DNA from: Serripes groenlandicus
Taxonomy: Eukaryota; Mollusca; Bivalvia; Cardiida; Cardiidae
Length of the DNA: 64,000 nt
NCBI GenBank assembly: GCA_031761405.1
Contig: JASEVX010000008.1
Span: 44,737,317 to 44,801,316 of the forward strand
Direction: 5' to 3'
In this document: one piece after another, positions 1 to 11,869 of the stretch
How the letters are laid out: every line of letters begins with the position of its first letter
Position numbering within the stretch: the first letter of the stretch is position 1
The notes under the pieces: model-generated
The model's database searches: none
The model's input: the letters and a program-made list of their open reading frames with translations, nothing else
Told to the model about the DNA's origin: nothing
Translations under genes and position numbers: made by a program

Positions 1-1877
1 TCAGTGCAACACTAAACTTGTATAAGTATAGTTGAATCACTTCAACCAAAATGTAGCAGGAATACTTTTTTTTCAGAATGTATTTCAACTATGCTGTGTT
101 ACATTGGCACAATTCTCTGTACACACTTAATACTTTATATTAAACCAAAATAACACAAGTGGACACTCAATCTTACCAATCCAGTGTATTGCATCTATAT
201 GCACACACACATATATATATACAACGAGCGGACTTGATGGTCCCTTACACATACACATACTAAAATGAGTATATCAATACAACATTACAATGTAATGCCA
301 TACACTCAACAGTGATTTTCATCAGTAAAACAATACAACATTATGTGCACATAAACACTTTACTACACTTATTGAGCAACTTACACGCTCAGATTCTAAC
401 TCATATGCATGTCATATTCATCTTCCAATACATGATTTGGTGACACTGAGTTGACCAAAACGAAAGTGCACTTCATAAAACAGATATAGATTAAAATGAA
501 TGGAGATCAGACTGTTTCGAGAGAAGTATAAATATCAATTAGATTGCATAAAAATCACCTAAGAACATTGGTTTCCCCTGGCGTTGACGTAATATCTGTT
601 AGACATTCAACGCAAAAATTGATATAAGAGTGTTTTTTATATAATTCATGAAAATCTGGGTTCGATCTGGCCCATTTGGCAAAACAAGAATATCTTGTTA
701 AAAGAAATAGTAGAGACACAGCATTTATTTTTCGGTACACATGTTTAATTGTCTTACATTTAGTTCGAGTAGACATACTAGTATTTTATAATTCAACCAC
801 ATTTCTGCTATATGTACATGTACATTGACGATCTATTTTGATTTCGACGTATTACCGGGAAATTATATTTGCGAAAGGGCCACGTGAACAACGAAGGTTC
901 TCTTCAACGACATGTCACCCTCAAAGACCATTGGATCATGACAAAATGGATCAATTCATACGGTTTGCCATTGGTCTTTTAATAAAAAAATGTGAATGTC
1001 ACGCCAAAACACTATATATCGTTATTCCTTTCCTAAAATATTACGAATCGTCAACAATCATTCTGATAAGAGTCTTACCAAATACTGATTAAATGCACGT
1101 AAATGAGGACATTTAACTTTAGAAATTCATTGAAAAGTATAATTAAGTGCATCGATTTAACAATAAATCAATAATCAAGGGGGACGTAGAATATACGAGC
1201 GGCTTAACATGAAGAAGTTGCATGCGAGTTGGCAGACATACGTGAAAATATAGAAGAAAAAGATGACCAGCCATTAAACAGATTACCCTATGAAGAGGAG
1301 GTAACGATGATAAACACTAATGATGCGTAGACCAGCCAATGATGTATATCATCTCCTAGACTGACAGGAACACGTCACCAGATCCTGGTTACGCACGGGA
1401 CACAACATACTTAATGCACACATGCATACACATTTAAAGATGTATATTTCACCGTAATGTTCATGGGGCATGGAACAACAAACCTACACTTATTTACTAC
1501 AACGATGTCCCCTGGTAGAGTACAAACTAAAAGGTGTGTTGCCAGAATACACAAATATGCAGATAAAGAAGATGGCACCCTTCGTTGATGTTGCCGTGAT
1601 GACAGTGTACGAAGACAGGCGGCGTTCACGCAAAGAAGAAGAAGAAGAAGGCATCAACTACAACTACTACTATTACTACTTCTATTTCAAAATGGTGTAT
1701 AAATGTATTACTGCACTTACTTATCCATTTTCCACATACAACACATATGAAGGAGACGTTTTACAAAGTATATATGCAAATATATGGAATATCTCTATAA
1801 AGGGTAGCTTAATTATTGAAAACATTGTGACAACAATACAAATTGATCATTACAATCGATGACTCCTTCTACCACAA
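1..1877. other. AT-rich intergenic DNA, no gene seen
   Basis: No open frame here has a recognisable domain or splice structure. Visible features are a short CA/TA microsatellite near 201-222 and a GAA run at about 1636-1650 followed by a TAC/TAT-rich stretch. The 130-codon frame at 1470-1862 passes through those low-complexity runs and is probably chance. Confidence 0.6.
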
Positions 1878-1937
1878 TGTTTTCAAATATAATCTGCTGC
1901 AGAAGTGTCAGAAAGCGTCAGTATGTTGGAAAGGGTT
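1878..1937. repeat. TTAACCC-family MITE, one end
   Basis: Carries the terminal signature of a short inverted-repeat family seen many times in the window: a 'cacaatgttttcaaa' block, a 'ctgctgcaga' block, then 'ggaaagggttaa'. The intact reference copy is at 7589-7817. Only one terminus is recognisable here. Confidence 0.55.
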
Positions 1938-2145
1938 AAATCAAGGACATATATAAGAGCGATACGTATCCTTACCGTCAATAAATAAATCTCAATATTG
2001 TTTACTGTATGACAAAGACACTTTCTGAAAGCATTTCTTTTATTTTTATAACGTAATATCTTTTTTTAAAAAAGTAATTAATATCAGTCTTACTCCTCTT
2101 TTTAATAGCAACAATTACTCGATTTCTTTTTCGAAGAAATCCGCT

Positions 2146-2272
2146 TTTAAACCCTTTCCCTCATACATACCCGCTTCGACACCTCTACATCAGACCACTT
2201 TTTAAGTATTTCTGACAAGATGTTTTTAAAGTCGCCTGCTGCATATTTGTTTATTGGAAAGCGTTAAGTGAA
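2146..2272. repeat. TTAACCC-family MITE, shortened copy
   Basis: Begins 'aaaccctttccctcatac' and ends near 'gtcgcctgctgcatat...ggaaagcgttaa'. Both termini are present but the middle seen in the 229-bp reference copy is mostly missing. Confidence 0.55.
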
Positions 2273-2317
2273 TCATTACTGACAGATATTTATTATCGTA
2301 CTTCAATATATATCTAT

Positions 2318-2510
2318 GGAATCCGTCCTGGCCGAGTGGTTTGCGTCGTGGATTTTGAAACGAGCGTTCCAAGTTCGATCCCATGTCGCGGTGGTCATGT
2401 GGAGAACCCTTTGGTAATGCACATGTCTTAGCCTAGTACTTGAATGTGTACCCAGGTAAGATGCATAGGCGAACTGTTGCCGTGATATAGATGACATATT
2501 TTTAAATATT
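2318..2510 (+). mobile_element. tRNA-derived SINE, family A
   Basis: The head has a pol III A-box-like stretch 'tggccgagtggtttgcgtcg' and a B-box-like 'gttcgatccc' about 35 bp later, as in a Ser/Leu-type tRNA. The body has the family A marks 'agcctagtactt', 'tacccagg' and 'gaactgttgccgtgatat'. Other copies are at 13567, 26376, 27530 (all +) and 10663, 32868, 37240 (minus). Confidence 0.8.
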
Positions 2511-2604
2511 TTCCTTATATATAGCCTAGTGACCTAGTGTTTTAACAGACATGTTCCATAATTACAATTACGCTAGGTATCATCACAAGTGACGACTGTT
2601 CTGT

Positions 2605-2832
2605 GTTTTACATCGCTTGAAACAATTCAGTTATATCACGGCGTTTTCTGGGTAAGTCAACAGTACTGCATGTCCATGTATCCTGATACCAGCCAGTCAG
2701 TCGTAATGCTAACCTGGCAACCTTGAGCACCAAGGAGGGCAGCCATCACAAGCATTTTAAAGTATTTGACATGATCCGGACGGGGGTCGAATCCAAGGCG
2801 AACGCTCTACCACTACCTCACCGAGTCGTTGC
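2605..2832 (-). mobile_element. tRNA-derived SINE, family B
   Basis: Read on the minus strand, the head has 'gaggtagtggtagagcgttc' (A-box region) and 'ggattcgacccc' (B-box region). The body has the family B marks 'ctccttgg', 'cattacgactgactggctgg' and 'cgccgtgatataactgaa', all seen here in reverse complement with some substitutions. Confidence 0.75.
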
Positions 2833-2859
2833 ATCTTCAGGACAAACATGTTGATAAAG

Positions 2860-3500
2860 TTTGAGCAATCCCAATTAAAAATGCGGCTTCCAGAGTAGTA
2901 CAATTTGATCTAGTGACCCGGTGAAATTTGATCTAGTGACCTGGTGCTTGACTAGACAGGACTCACATTTCGACTAAATCTAGATTATATCGAGGACAGC
3001 ATTCTGACAAAGTTTCATCAATCTAGATTCAAACATGACGCCTATAGAGTTTCCACAATATGTTTTTAACACTTGATATATTCATCTAGTTTTCATCCGA
3101 TGTGACACATATTTTAACGTAAGCTAGCTACATATACATTGTGTCATCAAGATAAACATTCCTACAAACTGTCATCTCATATAAACAACAGGGTCTTTAG
3201 AGTGTCCACAATAGTTTCCATGTATTTAGATTTGTGACCTAGTTTTGACACGATGTGACAATACTTCAAACTATCCTAGATGTCATCAAGACACACATTT
3301 AAATACAGTTTCAACCTGCTGAAGTAAAAGTAATTTATGTGTTCCCCAGAGTGTCCAAACTATTTGTATTAAACTTGTTATAGTGACCTAGTGTTGCAAC
3401 AAACAATACGGCCTCTTGAGTATCAATAATGCGCTTAGTGACCTACTTTTCGATTTGACATGTTCCGCAGTTGACTTCTGATTAAATATCATCAAGAAAA
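2860..3500. repeat. Degenerate 'gtgacctagt' satellite
   Basis: Phrases such as 'gtgacctagt', 'catcaagacacacatt', 'agtttca', 'agagtgtccac' and 'gatgtgaca' recur at loose spacing of about 110-130 bp. This is an old, diverged tandem repeat with no coding potential. Confidence 0.5.
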
Positions 3501-4302
3501 ATAGAAAATAACGTTTCTGTCAATTTTCCCTCCTTATATGTTGAGAAGATATAAACAGCTTGATTTATTATCAAGAAATTATACTTACTTCACGAATTAC
3601 CTTTGAACCAGAGTGTATGTACTCAGCCGACATTTGTATTGTTCGCTTGTACCGAGTTCTAGATTATCAGATAGTGGCTACACATTTAATTTAAAAAGAT
3701 AATTGTTACTCAAATTCGGACGTGAATGAAGTTAAGTACATGTTGTGTGATCCACACTTTTCCGTAAGTATGGTCAGACATTAATACAACGCAATCTAAT
3801 TATGAATCTTTGTGAATTTCACACTATACAATCCTAACAATTAACACTAACGGAGTCGTTTAATCAAGTTTCGATTTTATACGACCAGTTGTTGTTAAAG
3901 TTAGCATTATTGTTGTAACGAGGATGTTATATATTTTCTTTTCGCAGAAAGCTTTATCATTGTATAAACGAGTGTTAATCTGAAAGGTTAATCGTAAAAG
4001 GATTTATATTTTGCAATATATCTTTTTAAAAGGGTAAACCGTAAATCAACATGCCATAAACGTTAAGCCGCTCCAAGCGAAAAATAGTTATTTTCTACAT
4101 CCCTCATTTTGAAACCACATGGCCAGTTTTCTAGATTAAAAGTGTTAAGTGATTACCTATTAGTATCTGTCAGATGACATTAACGGTTCGAGGAAGAGGC
4201 AAAATATCGTCCGGTATGTATACACTCGATAGGTCACTTGCATATTTTGAAACATTAGGACTACATGTAACTGTGCAATGTCAGAACAATATATTCCTTC
4301 AT
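3501..4302. other. Intergenic, nothing recognised
   Basis: AT-rich sequence with no open frame over 60 codons, no tRNA-like head and no inverted-repeat element that I can identify. Confidence 0.5.
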
Positions 4303-4530
4303 TAACCCTTTTCCACTTGCACGGATTCTGACGCATCTACAAAAGACGACATCTCAAGACAGTTTGGCAAAAGAAAAGTTGCTCTTTTCGGGGAATTTAA
4401 ATTTTGCCTCTATGTTTTCAACTCTATTCAATAATAACTATTACATTAATAAAGATATTTAAAAGTTTGCCTTGGTATTTTCAACGTCTTCTGCTGCAAA
4501 TCTACTGTAAGTTGGAAAGCGTCAAAGCAT
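4303..4530. repeat. TTAACCC-family MITE, diverged full-length copy
   Basis: Starts 'taacccttttccacttgcac', has an internal 'ttgctcttt..ggggaatttaa' hairpin and 'tattttcaacgtcttctgctgcaaat' near the far end. It matches the layout of the intact copy at 7589-7817 with many substitutions. Confidence 0.6.
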
Positions 4531-4696
4531 ATCCAATATAAACCCTTTGTATTGGGTTAAACAAACCTGCATGTATGGATTTGAGTGCAGACGATACCAA
4601 AATCCCCTGATAACCCTTCCTTGTCAATATAGTAATGCCGACCACCTGAGAGAAGTGTTTACTTTGAATTTCAAGTTGGGTTTTTCCCTTTTTAAT

Positions 4697-4922
4697 CCTT
4701 TCCCGCATACAACAATTCTGCAGCGGACGACTTTGAAAATGTATTCACAAAATAGATAATAAAGAAATATATAATCAAATAGATTTAATAACAAGTTTAG
4801 GCAAAGTAAATATTGCCCATTATTAGCAATTGCATCTTTTGCCAAAATGTATTTCACAATCCATCAGTCACAATGTATTCAGCTGCAGATGCGACGAATG
4901 CGTCTAAAAGTGGGTAAGGGTA
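4697..4922. repeat. TTAACCC-family MITE, diverged full-length copy
   Basis: Begins 'taatcctttcccgcatacaa' followed by 'ttctgcagcggacgactttg'. It ends with 'cagctgcagatgcgacgaatgcg' and 'agtgggtaagggtag'. The two ends are inverted relative to each other, as in the reference copy. Confidence 0.6.
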
Positions 4923-5089
4923 GAGGTTTCATGACTCTTTAGGGGTAGTTCACGAAGGGTCGGTATACTTTGAAGTGCATTTTCGGATAGAAATAAACAA
5001 AATAAACATTAAGTAAGTGATACAAATAGTTAGTTATACAGGTGTAATGATGAAGAATCAACTAAACAAGTGGTGCAAATACTCGATAT

Positions 5090-5178
5090 AATTTTTGGTA
5101 TTACTCGTCCTAGTATCGAACACGCGACCTCTCGCACCTGAGGTGGAAGCTTTACCACTACACCACCAAGGCGTCACC
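5090..5178 (-). mobile_element. SINE tRNA-like head only
   Basis: On the minus strand it reads 'cgccttggtggtgtagtgg' then, about 45 bp on, a B-box-like 'gtgttcgata'. The SINE body is not recognisable, so this is a 5' fragment or a very old copy. Confidence 0.5.
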
Positions 5179-6080
5179 CTATAAATAAGTAGTATAAATA
5201 TGACTTTAGGGAATATTTTTGCTATTTTCCGGTATATATCTTGTAAAAAGGCAACCTTGACAGAAATTAGTCATATTTGCACATTACCTATTTACTGATA
5301 ACTATTTCATTTCCACTGTAATTCGCTTCCCTATTTAATTGAGCATAGCCTCAGCGATGACCGCGTTCTTGTGAAGAGGCCATGAAACAATAACTTAAAC
5401 ACATGGTGATCACGTTTTTGAGAGTATTCCAAAGCTCCGACCGACCCAGAATTGAAGTCCCTGAACAAACAAAAAGAGAAATACATATTTTCGCTGATCG
5501 TTCATTCATATATATCGACAATTACATACTGGAGTCATGGGTTATAACACAATTATCAATTGATTTATCTTTTGGTTTAACTATGTTTTCGAACATTCTA
5601 CCCACGATGGATTCACCGCTTTTCAGACTGAAAGCAATTATGTTATATGTATATTTTGTCACAACTCTCCATGCTTTGCAGTACAGATAGACCATATCAA
5701 CCCTTTCTTCTAATATAAGGAACGACATAATAAAGGTGGAAGTGTCGTAAGCTGATAAGTGTTGATATCTAATGCAATACAAATTCAATACAGTCACTCT
5801 TTATTTGTAAATAGAGGCCGCCGACCCAAATACAACATAGGTTCAAATACAATGTTTTCACAGAATGTCGTATTTCAGAATGACATATAACTTGAAAATT
5901 TTGAATATCTTAAAATAAAGTTATCATGAAATTATATAACTCTTCATAAAGTAAAACATTATTGTCAATAGTAGTCTCTCTTTGCATATAGAAAGCAAGT
6001 GTTTAATGTAAATGAAATTGATCCGATTCATCGCAAACATCCACATGAAAAAAATTGACAAAGGGTAAGATTTCAGAAGA
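5179..6080. other. Intergenic, no gene recognised
   Basis: Overlapping open frames on both strands at 5403-5797 (95 and 91 codons) share no family signature, have no splice context and are AT-rich. I see no support for a gene. Confidence 0.5.
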
Positions 6081-6084
6081 TTTA

Positions 6085-6345
6085 AGTCTACTACACTTAA
6101 GGCTCGGGTGCGGGACGTCGCAGGTTCGATGCCCGAACGGGTTATACCAAATACTTTAACAATGGTAGTAATTGCTGCTCTCCTTGGCGCTTATGGTTGC
6201 GTGGGATTCGCATTACGACTTACTGGCTGGTGTCAAGATAAATCGACCAGTAGTACTGGCAACTTACCCAGGAAACGCCGTGATATAACTGAACAATTGT
6301 TGAAAACGACGTTAAGCACCAAACAGTTAATCACCAGATGGCAGT
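6085..6345 (+). mobile_element. tRNA-derived SINE, family B
   Basis: The head keeps the B box 'gcaggttcgatgcc'; the A-box region is eroded. The body is well preserved: 'atggtagtaattgctgctct', 'gcattacgacttactggctg', 'ggcaacttacccaggaaac' and 'gccgtgatataactgaa', ending 'ttgttgaaaacgacgttaag'. The 89-codon open frame here lies inside the SINE and is not a gene. Confidence 0.8.
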
Positions 6346-6454
6346 CTAATCGTACACGCATGCCTAGACTATGTTAATTAGTTTATCATTTTGATTTTGT
6401 TTTTGTATACCTGAATTATATAATTGTTTACTGAATTAATAAATAACATAGAAC

Positions 6455-7430
6455 CGTGTTGACTTTTGCAAGCTGTTGTCCGTAAACACTTTTATAATGA
6501 GCTCGAATGACACATACTGTATAAAGCTTTTGTAAGCTGTTGTCCGTAAACACTTTTGTAATGAGCTCGAATGACACATACTGCATAACGTTTTTGCAAG
6601 CTGTTTTCCGTAAACACTTTTGTAATGAGCTCGACTGACACATACTGCATAAAGCTTTTGCAAGCTGTTGTCCTTAAACACTTTTATAATGAAGCTCGAA
6701 TGACACATACTGCATACAGCTTTTGCAAGCTGTTGTGAGTAAACACTTTTGTAATGAGCTCGAATGACACATACTGCATAAAGCTTTTGGAAGCTGTTGT
6801 CTGTAAACACTTTTGTAATGAGCTCGAATGACACATACTGCATAAAGCTTTTGCAAGCTGTTGTCCGTAAACACTTTTGTAAGGAGCTCGAATAACACAT
6901 ACTGCATAAAGCTTTTGCAAGCTGTTGTCCGTAAACACTTTTGTAAGGAGCTCGAATAACACATACTGCATAAAGCTTTTGCAAGCTGTTGTCCGTAAAC
7001 ACCGTTGTAAGGAGCTCGAATAACACATACTGCATAAAGCTTTTGCAAGCTGTTGTTCGTAAACACTTTTGTAAGGAGCTCGAATAACACATACTGCATA
7101 AAGCTTTTGCAAGCTGTTGTCCGTAAACACTTTTGTAAGGAGCTCGAATGACACATACTGCATAAAGCTTTTGCAAGCTGTTGTCCGTAAACACTTTTGT
7201 AATGAGCTCGAATGACACATACTGCATAAAGCTTTTGCAAGCTGTTGTCCGTAAACACTTTTGTAATGAGCTCGAATGACACATACTGCATAAAGCTTTT
7301 GCATGCTGTTGTCCGTAAACACTTTTGTACAGAGCTCGAATGACACATACTGCATAAAGCTTTTGCATGCTGTTGTCCGTAAACACTTTTGTACAGAGCT
7401 CGAATGACACATACTGCATAAAGATTGTTG
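6455..7430. repeat. 64-bp tandem satellite, about 15 copies
   Basis: Landmarks recur every 64 bp: 'cgtaaacac' at about 6481, 6545, 6609, 6673, 6737, 6801 and on to 7377. Each unit carries a HindIII site (aagctt) next to 'ttgcaagctgttgt' and a SacI site (gagctc). Variants cluster: units between about 6880 and 7130 share 'aaggagctcgaataac', the last two share 'gtacagagctcg'. One unit (about 6690) has a 1-bp insertion. The minus strand of the unit has no stop in any frame, so three long overlapping minus-strand frames (up to 332 codons) appear. They follow from a 64-bp period (3n+1) and are not evidence for a protein. Confidence 0.95.
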
Positions 7431-7588
7431 ACATTTAATAAAGCACGACGAGGGTTAATACAATGCACAGACACTAAATCAGTATAGCAGGCACAGTTCA
7501 AACTAACTCATTGTTGAAAAGACCTGAACAACGAACAGGTAATTAACCCATTTAATTACATAAAGGAATAAACAGTTACGGTTCATGT

Positions 7589-7817
7589 TAACCCTTTCCC
7601 TCATACGACAATTCTGCAGCAGACGACTTTGAAAATATTTTGTCAAAACATAGTAAATCTCCATAATAGAATGGATAACCTATGTCTAAAAGTGGAAAAT
7701 ATTGTAGCAATAGGAGAAATTTCACGTTTTGTGCAATTTCTTCTTTTGCCACTATGTTTTCAAATAGCCGTCTGCTGCAGAGGCGTCGAAAAGCGTCTAT
7801 ATGAGGGAAAGGGTTAA
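7589..7817. mobile_element. TTAACCC-family MITE, intact reference copy
   Basis: A 229-bp element. The left end 'ttaaccctttccctcatac' is matched in inverted orientation by 'atgagggaaagggttaa' at the right end. Inside these, 'gcagcagacgactttgaaaa' is matched by the inverse 'ttttcaaatagccgtctgct'. It encodes nothing; transposition would need a protein supplied elsewhere. At least a dozen older copies or ends occur in this window. Confidence 0.8.
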
Positions 7818-8105
7818 CTATGTTAAACGTCATTGAACTGTTTCGCTGACAAAGGCAATAACATGCTTTTTCAAACAATAAAGATTCAGGTGAAACAGCT
7901 TATAATGAGCTGTCTCTCCTGAGATATGTATTGTTTGCCACTTAGACATTAATTTTAACCAAATATCCTGTTTCACAAAAAAATGGAGTGGTCCAATTAT
8001 CAACATGGAAGAGTCTACTTTGTGAAAGAGTTGAATGACTCAACTCGAAAGGCCAACACCCGGCGGTTTGCGTGCACAATGGTGTGAGTCAGTTCAGCCT
8101 ATTTT

Positions 8106-8250
8106 AAAACCTTTTCCCACTTACAATACCTTTGCAGCAGACGATTCTTATAACATCTTTGCACACATATGAACAACCCTATAAGTGAATCTATTATTAT
8201 CGAATAGGCTTGAAAACAGTGTGGCAAACGGAGAAAATGCAACAATATGT
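8106..8250. repeat. TTAACCC-family MITE, one end
   Basis: 'aaaaccttttcccacttaca' followed by 'tttgcagcagacgattctta' matches one terminus of the family. A short 'gaaaacagtgtggcaaacgg' mark follows, and the other end is missing. Confidence 0.5.
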
Positions 8251-8424
8251 AAGCCAACTCACATTCATATATGATTGCATGAGTTCAGAGTCATATCTTT
8301 ATTTTTTACACATATAATAAACACAAAATTGGAGAAGTGGGCGAAAAAAGAGCCACAAGACCGCGAGGGAGATAAATGAACAAACATGCATTACATACAA
8401 AATTAGAGTCAGATAGACCAGAGA

Positions 8425-8870
8425 CATATAAACACATGTGACTGAAATTGTGTTCGCTTCCACCTAAGACGACGACTTGCCTGCATGTTTATAATTTGTG
8501 TATGTGCCGGTTTCCGGATTATACAATAAAATGTGTAAAAAAGCGTCACATTATGGCCTTACTGACTGAATTAGCTGACGGGTAAACGTATTGATAATTA
8601 TTGATTATACAAACGCATTACATCAGCGCATATTGAGTTCTTCAAGGAATCGATCTATATATAAAGTAATACGACGAAACAAGACAAAACAACATTATGA
8701 GTTCACTGAATTGGCTGACAGGTAAATGCATTGACTTTTGTTGAACATGTTTGCGCATGTCATCAGCCCAAATTAAGTTCCTTTCAAGGAATCGCTATCT
8801 TTATATCTATAGTTTGATATCAAATTTACATGTTTTGGTAATGCAAACAAAAGCTAATTATATATATATA
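8425..8870. repeat. Duplicated block, copy 1 (partner at 11045)
   Basis: Shares a run of landmarks in the same order with 11045-11460: 'gactgaaattgtgttcgc', 'gacgacgact..cctgcatg', 'gtatgtgccggt', 'attatacaataaaatgtg', 'gctgacgggtaaacgta', 'caaacgcattacatcagcgc' and 'aaggaatcgctatctttata'. Both copies look non-coding. The block also holds an internal direct repeat ('catcagc..aaattaagtt'). Confidence 0.75.
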
Positions 8871-9519
8871 TATAAATAAATGTCGACCTCATCAAAATTG
8901 AAAAAGGAATGTCAAGTATCGATGAGGGGTACCGAACCAAGGGACGTTTGTTTGAATTCCGAACTCGGCATTCCCTTCTTTCTGCTGATTTTCAAATGTC
9001 CTTGTGACTAGCGTTATTTGTTTACCACCTGTGGGAATGTAGGAAGTGGCCTGGGAAGATGGATGTATTGCTGGTGCGAGGAAGTCAGGAAACGCACACT
9101 ATGTGACTCGGCCGCTGTGATATACATGTAACTGTACACAGACTGTTGAAACCGCATTAAGCTCCAACCATGTATAACATATTAGGCCAGTACTGTATTT
9201 TACTATATCAAAACAGTATATATCCGCCTCGTTATTCGAAACCTGTCTTCTGTAAGGTTGTAACAGAAAGACGAGGTCGGTTTTGATTTAATGTATGCTT
9301 CCTGGAGACTTAGCCAGTACTCGCACCGTATATATAATATGTGTGTTTTATTCAGTCAGCATATATGTATAGATATACTAGTACTGAATATATTAATAGA
9401 AAAAGCGCGAATGTTATAATCGTACAATGAACCGCCGTTAATTAAACGTCATGCAATTAAAAAATATATATATCTTGTTAAACACATATACACTAGGTTA
9501 AAGGTTCAGGAAGTAACTT

Positions 9520-10260
9520 GAAAGAAATTGACCCAGTGCCATGGTTGTTTAAAACGTTCCTGTGAAATAAAGTTGAAAACGGCATAAAATCCAAACAAAC
9601 AAAAACAAAGATATGTACATACTTGCTTATTATTGATTTTGGCATATTGAGGAACATCTTTGCAATTGTATTTAAATTGAAATATACCGAATGGAATTAC
9701 GTAGTAACTATAAATAAATCAGTGGAAAATTGTATTTCATTTTACGCAGTTAGTGAGGTAAGTGAATGTCTATTATGTTTGCATTATTTATAATGATTTA
9801 AATCTGTTCTTTATTTTGATTTTGGATTCATAAACATGTATTAAAAGACGGAAGGAAATCAAAGTCGAAGAAAAATGTAGGTAAAAATGATTTTAATTGT
9901 TAATTGTTAACATTAACATACATGTATATCACACACCGACACGACTTTTGGAACCTCGGTATATTGTAACATGGGATCTATATGGGAATATGATTTCACA
10001 AACCTATTTGTGAAAGGTATGTACACTATAAACGTACTTACTAATACTAACATTTTAAGGGCCGATTTTTTTTTTCAAATACTTCTAAAATCAGAAACCT
10101 ATTGGGAAAGAACCATGCATATATCATATTCATGTATTGCAATATTGTTTTATATATTTCATTTCAACGAGTTGTCTGTGTTTCATATTAGGCATTGTCA
10201 TATATCCATACATTGACATCGGATATAGTTCTTTATAATACGCGTGCGTTCACCAATATT
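9520..10260 (+). repeat. Duplicated block with exon-like signals, copy 1
   Basis: Same landmark order as 13745-14475: 'aagatatgtacatacttgct', 'tacgcagttagtgaggtaag', 'gaaggaaatcaaagtcgaag', 'cacgacttttggaacctc', 'gggaatatgatttcacaaac' and 'tttgtgaaaggtatgta'. Several conserved points look like splice sites (for example 'ttacgcag' and 'gag|gtaagtg' eight bases later, and 'gtgaaag|gtatgta'). They may be remnants of a duplicated gene, but no reading frame survives across copies. I recognise no protein. Confidence 0.6.
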
Positions 10261-10345
10261 GCTTGTCTGGCATTAATTTACTAATTTTTTAGCTCGTCTG
10301 GTTTTCGAAGAAAAAATATCGGGCTATTGTGATCAATAACTTTTA
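10190..10345. repeat. Block shared with 22040-22165 and 47470-47600
   Basis: The phrases 'atacgcgtgc', 'ctggcatta', 'tttactaat', 'ctggttttcgaagaaaaa' and 'ctattgtgat' occur in order at all three places. This is a diverged copy of part of the older repeat that hosts the DIRS insertion. Confidence 0.6.
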
Positions 10346-10359
10346 TGTACCATTGAGAG

Positions 10360-10530
10360 GAAGTGCGAGATGGCTTTTGTGAACAGTATAGATCAAGACC
10401 AGCCTGTGTATTCACATAGTCTGATCACTATCTAAACTGTTCACATACAACTTACTTAAGTTTGGTGGAAGATTATGTCACTTGATGTAGACTCTGATAA
10501 GACTGACTGAAACTGTGTAATTTTAGACAG
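10360..10530. repeat. Dispersed repeat, partner at 23255-23430
   Basis: Both copies contain 'gaacagta', 'gaccagcctgtgta' or 'gatcagcctgtgta', 'ctgttcacatacaacttact', 'ttggtggaagattatgtca' and 'tctgataagactga'. The two halves around 'agtctgatca' are partly palindromic. No coding potential. Confidence 0.65.
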
Positions 10531-10662
10531 TCAAATATTGTTATTGTCTTTGTATTAACTTAATCTTCCTCAATATTGTATTACAAATGATGAGGAATAT
10601 GTTTGTCTGTATAGTAAACACTAAATTATTTGAATGAATATATGTTTTGTTAGTTTTCTTAG

Positions 10663-10852
10663 GATTTAACACCGCTTTCAACCCGGCGACAGTTCACTTA
10701 TTAATAAAACCTGGGTAAAGAAACCATTACTAGGCTAGGAAATTATGTCTTGTCTAAGGGCAAGTCATCACGATCGTCGCGTCGCGACTGCGGATCGAAC
10801 CCGGGACTACCGGATCCAATCGCCGATGCTAACCACTCGGCGACGCAGGGGA
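10663..10852 (-). mobile_element. tRNA-derived SINE, family A
   Basis: Minus-strand head: 'gccgagtggttagcatcggc' and B box 'gggttcgatcc'. The tail, at the low-coordinate end, carries 'gttgaaagcggtgttaaa'. Full-length and well preserved. Confidence 0.8.
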
Positions 10853-11044
10853 AAGAATATGATCATTAGCCACAGGCTTGATTAACACACACACGTGTTC
10901 AAATAAATTATGTTGTTTGGTTCTATGTAATTTATTGGACATAAATGCGATTTTCAACGATATTTCAATGATAACACCTAACGTGTGTATCTTTGCCTTC
11001 TCGCACCTGTACTACATGTACATGTTTAACCCTTAACGCCTCTA

Positions 11045-11460
11045 CGTTTTTAGTACAGCATTATATGTCACTGAAATTGTTTTTGCCTCCACATTAGACG
11101 ACGACTGACCTGCATGTTTATAAGTTATGTATGTGCCGGTGTCCCGATTATACAATAAAATGTGATTTGTATGTAGATAATTCGATTCTGAATTAGCTGA
11201 CGGGTAAACGTATAAATAACTATTGATTATACAAACGCATTACATCAGCGCATATTGAGTTTCTTTCAATGAATCGATCTATATATAAAGTAATACGAAG
11301 AAACAAGACAAAAGAACATTATGAGTTCACTGAATTAGCTGACGGGTAAATGCATTGATTTTTGTTGAACATGTTAGCGCGTGGCATTAGCCCAAATTTA
11401 GATCCTTTCAAGGAATCGCTATCTTTATATCTATAGTTTGATATTGAGCCGCAATAGCTC
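11045..11460. repeat. Duplicated block, copy 2 (partner at 8425)
   Basis: Landmarks as for 8425-8870, with about the same spacing and scattered substitutions. The block 11500-11880 that follows is in turn a shorter, more diverged relative of 9520-10260, so a larger unit of several kilobases seems to have been duplicated and then eroded. Confidence 0.7.
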
Positions 11461-11516
11461 AGTCGGTAACGACGAGAGATATCGAACCAGAGGACGTCTG
11501 TTTGAATTCCGAACAT
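11449..11516 (+). repeat. tRNA-like head fragment
   Basis: 'gccgcaatagctcagtcggt' looks like a tRNA D-arm/A box and 'gtttgaattcc' like a degenerate B box. The rest does not fold into a convincing tRNA. A related sequence without the A box sits near 8895-8975. Confidence 0.4.
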
Positions 11517-11869
11517 GTGTTACATGTTTTCTTACGTGCTCAAAATTGATTTTGGCTTAATGCAAAAAGAAAATCATCTTTGTATAAAGATATATATGAA
11601 CCAAATGGAATTCCCCTTAAAATGAAAATAAAACAAACTCTAAATTTAATTATGTGAATCATTGTCTGTCTTCCTGCAATTTGTATTGTCTTTTACGTAG
11701 TAAGTGGGTTTGTGAAATTCTTCAATATGTACATGCTATAGAATGTATTCTTTGAAACCTTATTCTGAATTTGGATTCGTGTAAAGAAAGACAGGAGGAA
11801 ATACAGTTGAAATACTATAACATAGGTAATAAATATATATTTAGGAAATAGATCTCATTTTGTAATTTA

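Noticed and set aside
5403..5797. Overlapping 95- and 91-codon frames as genes
   Set aside because: No family signature, AT-rich, and antisense to each other.
6436..7501. Three overlapping minus-strand frames of 242-332 codons as repetitive proteins
   Set aside because: They are rotations of one 64-bp satellite unit lacking stops; no splice, domain or other coding support.
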